The notes under the pieces are model-generated. The model had not been told where the DNA came from. It saw nothing but the letters and a program-made list of their open reading frames with translations, and searched no databases. From CAILHX01 sp964511385 (lineage in GTDB: Bacteria; Pseudomonadota; Gammaproteobacteria; Burkholderiales; Methylophilaceae): a stretch of DNA of 64,000 nt. Where the stretch lies: the NCBI GenBank assembly GCA_964511385.1, contig CAZEFE010000011.1, positions 13,851 through 77,850 of the forward strand, given 5' to 3'. The translations under genes and the position numbers were made by a program. Below are positions 58,089-64,000 of this stretch, piece after piece (the first letter of the stretch is position 1; the number at the start of each line of letters is the position of its first letter).

Positions 58089-59652
58089 TGTAACCCCTAT
58101 AAACGGTACGGCCATGTTGCCGGTTCCATCCTCCTTTGTGGATTCGGCCGCGCTGGACGTTCACGGCAAGGTTCTTTATGTTGATCGACGTGCATCGGGC
58201 AATCCATTGCTGCTGTCATGGCAGGAACGGAACTCTGCGCTAGGTGTTCAGGTGACTATCCAGGCTTGTGATCTTGATGAAATCGCCAAGCTGCGGGCGA
58301 CTGGGTTTCGTGCTAGCAATGACGAAGACAGCGATTTGCGCGTCAGGCAACACGCAATGGAAATCATCAAGACCGCTTCAAAATACGGTGCATCCGATAT
58401 TCATTTCATGATGCGCGGAACTTATTCTGAAATCCAGTTGGGCATCAATGGCGAAATCAGGGTGTTGAAGCAAGTATCGCAAGCTGAAGGCGAAGCCATC
58501 ACCCGGTCTATTTTCCAGAGCCTGGCCAAAGGTCGTGATAATAGTTACAAATCCCTGGAATTTCAGAATGCACAAATTTCAGGGAATGATCTTCCGCCGG
58601 ACGTTCGGATCAACAGCAGCCGAATAATTCGCGGCCCGGCATTCCCGTTGGAGCAAGATGGCGGCTTCATGACGTTGCGCCTTCAATACGACGCCCAGGC
58701 CCGCGATAAAAGCCATGTCCAGCTCGAACAGCTTGAGTACCCGAAAAAACCGGAAGGCGAGTTTTTGCTTGGGAAAATGGGGTTTACCCAAAAGCAGTTA
58801 GAAAAACTACAGGTGCTGATGGATGCGCCCAATGGGATGGTGATTTTTACCGGCCCGACCGGTTCCGGTAAAACGAATTCCATCTATGAAATCCTCAAGG
58901 AAATCGCCCGGAAAAAGCCATACAAACGCCAGATTACACTTGAAGACCCCATTGAATTCCCGATGGAATGGGCAGTGCAACTTCTGGCGCGCGGGAAAAA
59001 CGACAAGGAAACCGGAGAGCAGTTTGCGGAATTGGTGCGCCAGGCGTTGCGCATGGCACCAAAAATCATGCTGGTCGGCGAAATGCGCGGCCCGGAAGTT
59101 GTGGTTGCCGGCCTCGAAGGATCTGTCACTGGCCACAACCTGTATTCAACGCTGCACGTAACAGATCCGTTCATGACGGTCGAGCGCTTGGAACTGATGG
59201 ACAGAAGGCGGCTGGATCGCCGTATTTTCTGCGACCACAAAGTGGTGCGTGGATTGATCGGGCAAAGGTTATTGCAAAAATTATGCCCTCATTGCAGCAA
59301 GCCACTCATCGAAGATGACGTTATTCCGCATCGTATTCTGGAAGCGTTAAAAACGTGGGGCAACATCAACGCGGTCAGAGTTCGCGGTAGCGGTTGTTCA
59401 AAATGCAATGGCGGCATTACCGGACGATTTGCTGTTGCCGAAATCGTCCTAACCGATGCGGAGTTGATGACCGATTTTATTCAGCACGGTACTACCGTCG
59501 CTCGTGAGCGTTACCGGAAAAGGAGTGATGCCGATCCGTCAATGCTCGAATCAGCGATTAATCATTGTTTGATGGGGCGTGTAGACCCTCTTGAAGTCGA
59601 AGACAGCGTTGATCTGATCGAAGCCAAGAGCAAAGTGAACGGCGGGGCATAA
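58078..59652 (+). CDS. pilQ: Pilus assembly ATPase PilQ (GspE/PilB family)
   Basis: A 524-residue hexameric ATPase. Walker A TGPTGSGKT lies near 258-266; the Asp-box segment LEDPIEFPMEW near 288; Walker B MLVGEMRGPEVV near 331-342, followed by a His-box GHNLYSTLHVTDP. Paired Cys motifs CPHC (about 403) and CSKC (about 441) form the usual zinc site. It energises pilus extension, matching PilQ of R64. Confidence 0.9.
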   Translation: METNVTPINGTAMLPVPSSFVDSAALDVHGKVLYVDRRASGNPLLLSWQERNSALGVQVTIQACDLDEIAKLRATGFRASNDEDSDLRVRQHAMEIIKTASKYGASDIHFMMRGTYSEIQLGINGEIRVLKQVSQAEGEAITRSIFQSLAKGRDNSYKSLEFQNAQISGNDLPPDVRINSSRIIRGPAFPLEQDGGFMTLRLQYDAQARDKSHVQLEQLEYPKKPEGEFLLGKMGFTQKQLEKLQVLMDAPNGMVIFTGPTGSGKTNSIYEILKEIARKKPYKRQITLEDPIEFPMEWAVQLLARGKNDKETGEQFAELVRQALRMAPKIMLVGEMRGPEVVVAGLEGSVTGHNLYSTLHVTDPFMTVERLELMDRRRLDRRIFCDHKVVRGLIGQRLLQKLCPHCSKPLIEDDVIPHRILEALKTWGNINAVRVRGSGCSKCNGGITGRFAVAEIVLTDAELMTDFIQHGTTVARERYRKRSDADPSMLESAINHCLMGRVDPLEVEDSVDLIEAKSKVNGGA

Positions 59653-59654
59653 GA

Positions 59655-60815
59655 ATGGCCTCTAATTTCTTGCAGTCCTTTTTTTCGCGTCCGAGAAAAT
59701 CGCAACCGCGCAGCCAAAAACAAAAAGGGCTTCTTGCCCGTATCACCTTGGCCGCAGATCGCAATGTTTTTAATTGGCAAGTACGGGAAGCGCTGTACCG
59801 TCACCTGTCAGCCAAAATCGGTAACGGTATCCCTGTCGAAGTCGCCCTGGAGACGTTCCGAATCCGTCTGCAGCGCAAAAAGCGCGTAAGTTCTGCCAAG
59901 ATTATCGCCAACGCCATTCGTAAGATGAAAGACGGTTCATCGTTGGCTAATGCGCTTGCACAATGGGTGCCACAAGATGAAGTCGGAGTTATTCAGAGCG
60001 GCGAACTGTCAGGAAACATCCCGAAAGCATTGGAGCTGGTTATAGGTGCTCAGCGCCGGATTATGCGCGTGAATAAAGCTATTAAAACTGCAGCCATAGC
60101 CCCTGCGGTCTATGCCATAGCGGTCTATGGCACGGTTTGGGGAATTGGCCGATACGTTACCCCGGACTTGGAGAAAGTTCTACCTAAAGAGCAGGCGCAC
60201 GGCATTGTTTATGGTTTGTATGCCAGCGGAGATTTTGCTAATAGCTGGTATGCGGTTATTCCACCAATTGTTCTTGCTTGTATTGTCTACCTAATCATCC
60301 GGTCTTTTCCAAGATGGACAGGCAGGAAGCGTATTTTTGCGGAACAGTACTTTCCTTACTCTTTTTACCGCGATATGCAAGGGTTCAAATGGCTGATGAG
60401 TTTTTCGGCGGTTCTTGCCGCCGGGATGCCCGATGTCGGAATCATAAGCAGGCAAATTAAGAGTTCATCGCCCTGGTTGCGTGAACGTCTGCAATCCTAT
60501 TTATGGCGAATGGAAAATGGCGTGAGCCTTCCTAAAGCCTTAATGGAAACCGGCTCCAAAGGAATGCCTGCGTATGGTTTTCCTAATCCAGACATCGTAG
60601 ACGACATTGATTCCCTCTACGGTTTCCCGGATTTCCCGGAGAAGATCGCAGTGCTGGCTCAGCAGTGGGCCGAGGATATAGAGGTAAGCACTATGGAGAA
60701 AGCAAAGATCGCTGGTTTCTGGATGGAAATGGCCATGTACGGGGTGATTGTATTACTGGCCGTTGCTATTAATGAAATGTCGGCTCAATTGCAGTCTGTT
60801 TCGGGCATGTCGTAG
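59655..60815 (+). CDS. pilR: Pilus inner-membrane platform protein PilR (GspF family)
   Basis: A 386-residue GspF/PilC-type protein that starts 2 bases after pilQ. Repeated cytoplasmic helical domains (about 45-135, including GNGIPVEVALETF and LAQWVPQDEVGVIQSGE) alternate with membrane helices near 150-170, 205-225 and a C-terminal span near 355-375. It anchors the motor ATPase and guides pilin subunits. Confidence 0.88.
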   Translation: MASNFLQSFFSRPRKSQPRSQKQKGLLARITLAADRNVFNWQVREALYRHLSAKIGNGIPVEVALETFRIRLQRKKRVSSAKIIANAIRKMKDGSSLANALAQWVPQDEVGVIQSGELSGNIPKALELVIGAQRRIMRVNKAIKTAAIAPAVYAIAVYGTVWGIGRYVTPDLEKVLPKEQAHGIVYGLYASGDFANSWYAVIPPIVLACIVYLIIRSFPRWTGRKRIFAEQYFPYSFYRDMQGFKWLMSFSAVLAAGMPDVGIISRQIKSSSPWLRERLQSYLWRMENGVSLPKALMETGSKGMPAYGFPNPDIVDDIDSLYGFPDFPEKIAVLAQQWAEDIEVSTMEKAKIAGFWMEMAMYGVIVLLAVAINEMSAQLQSVSGMS

Positions 60816-60850
60816 CAGTAAGTTGTTTATTTTTTAATAAGGAGATAAAG

Positions 60851-61342
60851 ATGTCAGAAACATTAGGTGCATTAATCAAGTTGGTGTTGCAAATCCTGGG
60901 TGTAGCTGCGGTGGTTCTGCTGCTCTTTAAGGCTTTTGGTTCAAGTAAAGTCAGCGATGCCATTACGAATACGACCCAGCTCCAGACGGAAATTCAGTCC
61001 TTTTATCATGGTCAAAACAGCTTTGCCACATTGACCGATGCCGTTGTTATTAACGGCCGCTTGGCCCCGGACAAAATGATTAACGGTGCTACCCTGCAAA
61101 ACCCATGGGGCAACGCCGGTTCCGTCACTGTCAACGTAAATGCTGCAAACGTTGCACGGTTCGATATTACCAGCACACAAATACCGCCAGAGGCGTGCGG
61201 CAAATTCGTTGCGGCATTCAATACCACAACGCTGGCGCTCAGCATCAATGGTGTTGCTCAAGCGTTGCCGGTGGACGTGGGTGCCGCTGTTGCGGCTTGT
61301 AACGTTGCGGCCAATACGGTTGTACTAACATTCGGACACTAA
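60851..61342 (+). CDS. pilS: Major type IVb pilin PilS
   Basis: A 163-residue pilin with AAGGAG upstream. The hydrophobic helix (about 9-27) follows a very short, atypical leader, MSETLG; the first residues after Gly6 are ALIKL, with no Glu at position 5. The rest matches the PilS family: INGATLQNPWG, VTVNVNAANVARFDIT, QIPPEACGKFVAAF. The Cys in EACGK and the Cys in AACNVA probably form the pilin disulfide loop. It is the main shaft subunit used to stabilise mating pairs in liquid. Confidence 0.82.
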   Translation: MSETLGALIKLVLQILGVAAVVLLLFKAFGSSKVSDAITNTTQLQTEIQSFYHGQNSFATLTDAVVINGRLAPDKMINGATLQNPWGNAGSVTVNVNAANVARFDITSTQIPPEACGKFVAAFNTTTLALSINGVAQALPVDVGAAVAACNVAANTVVLTFGH

Positions 61343-61347
61343 GTGGC

Positions 61348-62343
61348 ATGCATTTAATTGACCTGGTGTTTTCCGATCTGTGTGTAGCCTCTCGAGCATC
61401 GGAAAGTTGGTTCAAGGCAACGCCCGATTCGCTTCATGCTCAACCAATCCCGGTCGAGTGTGAAGACGAATTGATGGAATTGTTGAGGGTATTGCAGGCG
61501 CATTCCGGCGGTGATGATTTCAAAATAACCTGGCCTGTTACTGACGGAGTGCGTTTGCGGATTACTCGCAAAAAAGTGGCCAATGACGAAACCGTGTATA
61601 TATGCCGACGGTACAGATTACCGCCCAGCCCTTTGGCCGAGCTGGGCATGCCGCCTGCTGTAGCCGACAAGCTCCTGGCGCCGGACCTTACCGAAGGGCT
61701 GGTTCTATTTCTGGGTAAAGCCGGTTCCGGCAAAACCACGACATTGGGTTCTTTTGCGTGCCAACGCCTGGATAAATACGGTGGCATTTGCTGGACTGCA
61801 GAAAACCCGATTGAACTACCCATGCAAGGCCGACACGGCAACGGCATGTTGTATCAAACAGAAGTAGCGCGCGATGAAGACATCAGCGAAGTGGTCAGCG
61901 GGTTTTATAGAGCTACACCCAACATGATCCTGATCGGCGAAGTGCGTGATGCAAAGACGGCACGCGAAGCCATTGCCGCCGGCATAAGCGGTCATCTCGT
62001 CGGGACAACAGTATTCGCCCCCAGCCTTATTGCCGGGTTATCCGGGTTCGCCCGTTTGGCCGGTGGAGAAAACTCAAGCGCCGCGCTTTCTGACGCGCTG
62101 CGCGTGGCGGTGCATGTCAGCCTTCATAATATTGAGGATTCTGTACTACCTGGTGCTGGTTTGACGGTTAACAAGCCAAAAGGAACGGGAACGCCCCCAA
62201 GGGTATTGTCGGTAGAACCATTGTGGATGACGGGGGATGCCTCTGATGCACTCAAGGCGATGGTACGCGAAGAGGACTATCACCTGATGAGAAGTGAAGT
62301 CCAGCGCCAGAAACGTAGTTTCTTGTTGAATAAGCTGCCGTAA
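61348..62343 (+). CDS. Second pilus ATPase, PilT/GspE family
   Basis: A 331-residue ATPase with Walker A GKAGSGKTT (about 123-131), Asp-box WTAENPIELP (about 151), Walker B MILIGEVRDAKTAREA (about 193-208) and a GTTVFAP His-box variant in which the His is missing. Size and motifs resemble the PilT/retraction group, with a reduced N-terminal domain. In R64 the pilT gene encodes a lytic transglycosylase, so this is a real difference. It probably retracts or modulates the thin pilus. It overlaps the next start by one base. Confidence 0.78.
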   Translation: MHLIDLVFSDLCVASRASESWFKATPDSLHAQPIPVECEDELMELLRVLQAHSGGDDFKITWPVTDGVRLRITRKKVANDETVYICRRYRLPPSPLAELGMPPAVADKLLAPDLTEGLVLFLGKAGSGKTTTLGSFACQRLDKYGGICWTAENPIELPMQGRHGNGMLYQTEVARDEDISEVVSGFYRATPNMILIGEVRDAKTAREAIAAGISGHLVGTTVFAPSLIAGLSGFARLAGGENSSAALSDALRVAVHVSLHNIEDSVLPGAGLTVNKPKGTGTPPRVLSVEPLWMTGDASDALKAMVREEDYHLMRSEVQRQKRSFLLNKLP

Positions 62344-62834
62344 TGGCTTACCTGCTCATGCCATTGTTGGTTTTTGCATTGTTTCTGGGACTGAATGCAA
62401 TTGAAAGCACCCAGGTCAACAAGACATTGCCATCATCTACCGTGATTCAAGCAACACATGACGGTAGCCAGTTCATTGCTTACAGCAATGCAGTGGCCAC
62501 TTATTTAACGCTCAATCCGGGGTTTGTAGGTGTGGTGCCGGCTGCCACGCTGATTGCACAAGGCAACCAGTTCTCGGCCGAGTTTCTTGCGACTGCCGGA
62601 AACAACATTACCCAGATCGGTGTCGGCACCGGTCGAATCGTTACTTGTTTTGCAAATATATCACCAGCTTCTGTTACGGCCGCGCTGCAAATAACCGCCA
62701 ACGATGCTTCCATCGGCATTGCCAATGGCGGCAACTGGATCAGCTATGCACAAAATGCAAACCAGGCTCCCCAGGCGCTGGCAACGGCTGTGCCTAATGG
62801 GGATGTTGTTTCGGTGGTTCAAATAGGGAATTAA
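62343..62834 (+). CDS. pilM: PilM-type small membrane protein
   Basis: A 163-residue protein with an N-terminal membrane anchor (about 1-19) and a periplasmic beta-rich domain. It resembles R64-type PilM (GSQFIAYSNAVATYLTLNPG, then a GNQFSAEF segment). PilM is required for thin-pilus formation, with an unclear task. In R64 pilM stands between pilL and pilN; here it follows the second ATPase. A minor pilin-like identity is the alternative. Confidence 0.6.
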   Translation: MAYLLMPLLVFALFLGLNAIESTQVNKTLPSSTVIQATHDGSQFIAYSNAVATYLTLNPGFVGVVPAATLIAQGNQFSAEFLATAGNNITQIGVGTGRIVTCFANISPASVTAALQITANDASIGIANGGNWISYAQNANQAPQALATAVPNGDVVSVVQIGN

Positions 62835-62836
62835 TC

Positions 62837-64000
62837 ATGAATGCGATCTTAGGCGTAATATTTGCAATGTTTATTGGCCTTTATAGCCTTCCAACCTGGA
62901 ACAGCTACCAAGTGCGCAGCAATGAGAATCTGCAAATCGCTGCCACAGCAAAGCAGGCAATCCAGTTCAATGATGCATCGAGCAATTACATCCAGCAAAA
63001 TGCCGTAGCTATCCAAGCTGCTGCGACCCCGGTAGTTCCATTCACGATTACGGTACCCATGCTGCAAGCGGCCAATTTGTTGCCCGCGTCATTCAGTGCC
63101 ACCAACCCCTTCAACCAAACATGGCGCACAGAAATATTGCAGCCTGCAGCCGGCAATTTGCAGGCACTGGCCAGGGGTGTCGGCGGTACCGCCCTCGATG
63201 ACAGGATGGCCAAAAAGATTGCCGATGTCATTGGCAATCAAGGCGGCTTCATTCCGCAAAATAACAGTGGCATTTACCCTGGCGGTGCCGCGAATGCCTA
63301 TGGAGGCTTCGCCGTATGGGGGCCACTGCCAACTGCCAACTATGTCGGCGTGGCCGGTGGAGAAATAGCCTCATTACTCACGTTCAACAACGGTCAGCTT
63401 GTAGACAATCGGCTGTACCGTAATGCTGTACCTGGTCAACCCCAACTGAATACCATGAACACGCCCATTATCATGGGTGCGGGAACCCTGCAGGTTGTAA
63501 ATACAGCATGCGTGACGCTGGGTGCGCTAGGACGCGATGCAGCAGGGAAGGTACTTACGTGCGATGGCGCAAATTGGAAGTCGCAAGGCAATGCCTTTTG
63601 GGGCGACCCTGTAGCCACATTCGCAGCGCTCCCTGCTTGTAATGCCGCCGCCCTCAATGTGGTAAGAATTGTGCAAACCCCAACGGTCGGGGTCGGCGGC
63701 CGTGCATACGTCTGCAATGGAGCTGGTACATGGAACCCGTTAACGCTCGACGATAACGGTAATATGAACATATCAGGCAACGCCACCATCACCAACAACC
63801 TCACCGTCAACGGCAACACCACCCTGGGCAACGCCGCCGGCGACACATTAACCGTTCCGTCCACCGCGACTTTCAGCGCCAACACAAGCCTGGCCAAGCC
63901 GATCCCAACAACCGTAGCGGTCGCCGGAACAAGTTGCGCAGGCTACTCGCAAGGCACGCTGGCACAGGACGCAACAGGTTTAACACTTTCTTGCCAATCC
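62837..64000 (+). CDS. pilV: PilV-type tip adhesin, 5' part (continues beyond the window)
   Basis: An open frame of 388 codons without a stop runs from ATG 62837 to the window end. The N-terminus is a hydrophobic helix with Gly6 (MNAILG, then VIFAMFIGLYSL), matching PilS leader length. A pilin-like stalk follows (QAIQFNDASSNYIQQN), then the PilV/shufflon N-terminal domain (about 60-230) and a beta-repeat region rich in Asn/Thr (about 305-350; NISGNATITNNLTVNGNTT). It ends LSCQS. In R64 the constant part is about 360 residues before the shufflon; TGCCAATCC at 63992-64000 equals the core of the R64 sfx recombination site. The real 3' end lies outside. Confidence 0.8.
   Translation, partial: MNAILGVIFAMFIGLYSLPTWNSYQVRSNENLQIAATAKQAIQFNDASSNYIQQNAVAIQAAATPVVPFTITVPMLQAANLLPASFSATNPFNQTWRTEILQPAAGNLQALARGVGGTALDDRMAKKIADVIGNQGGFIPQNNSGIYPGGAANAYGGFAVWGPLPTANYVGVAGGEIASLLTFNNGQLVDNRLYRNAVPGQPQLNTMNTPIIMGAGTLQVVNTACVTLGALGRDAAGKVLTCDGANWKSQGNAFWGDPVATFAALPACNAAALNVVRIVQTPTVGVGGRAYVCNGAGTWNPLTLDDNGNMNISGNATITNNLTVNGNTTLGNAAGDTLTVPSTATFSANTSLAKPIPTTVAVAGTSCAGYSQGTLAQDATGLTLSCQS

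Overview
This window looks like part of a large, self-transmissible iteron plasmid (or closely related conjugative element) of a proteobacterium. The IncP-type Tra/Trb and TrfB/KorA-like parts suggest a betaproteobacterium, but the sequence does not fix the host. There are no rRNA, tRNA or housekeeping genes, and almost every recognisable gene serves replication, partition, conjugation, pilus assembly or anti-restriction.

Layout. 0-6.5 kb: distal part of a P-type mating-pore operon in the Ti-plasmid order trbJ-(trbK)-trbL-trbF-trbG-trbI. 6.5-10.3 kb: partition and control genes (small RHH protein, ParA, ParB, TrfB/KorA-like regulator). 10.3-20.5 kb: KfrB-like protein, LPD7 protein, a polyvalent TraC-type primase with ArdC and zincin parts, coupling protein TraG, a VirB1-type transglycosylase and an EAL-domain c-di-GMP phosphodiesterase. 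21-22.4 kb: an ISL3-family transposase. 22.6-30.2 kb: a 1955-residue DarB-like methylase/helicase and a C5-cytosine methyltransferase. 30.2-34.7 kb, minus strand: a four-gene operon of HerA-like ATPase, DUF1173 protein, GHKL ATPase fused to a zincin-like motif, and a small protein. 34.9-36.1 kb: a small protein plus a nucleotidyltransferase-like protein, bordered by IS21-like terminal repeats. 36.3-38.6 kb: a run of very small minus-strand genes behind a palindromic operator. 38.6-42 kb: relaxase TraI, TraJ, a P-type oriT and a TraK-like gene. 42-46 kb: small accessory genes. 46-52 kb: a second ParB-like protein, two TraL-like ATPases, a TraM-like protein, two unknown proteins and a TraB-like protein. 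51.9-54.1 kb: iteron oriV and a Rep_3 initiator. 54.1-64 kb: an R64-like thin (type IVb) pilus operon that runs off the window inside pilV.

Two plasmid-wide patterns link these blocks. First, a 55-65-residue C-terminal domain, which I believe is the KfrB domain of polyvalent proteins, is attached to eight otherwise unrelated proteins: regulator, KfrB-like, LPD7 protein, primase, coupling protein, DarB-like, C5-methylase and nucleotidyltransferase. Second, an AT-rich element close to GTRATATAWATAWATC lies just upstream of nearly every operon head, suggesting shared promoter architecture or one regulator.

The best candidates for undescribed biology are the KfrB-tagged protein set, the HerA/DUF1173/GHKL-zincin operon, the KfrB-tagged nucleotidyltransferase with its 60-residue partner, and the TrbK-like lipoprotein whose C-terminus copies that of TrbJ. 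All functions are inferred by reading the sequence; no database search was possible.
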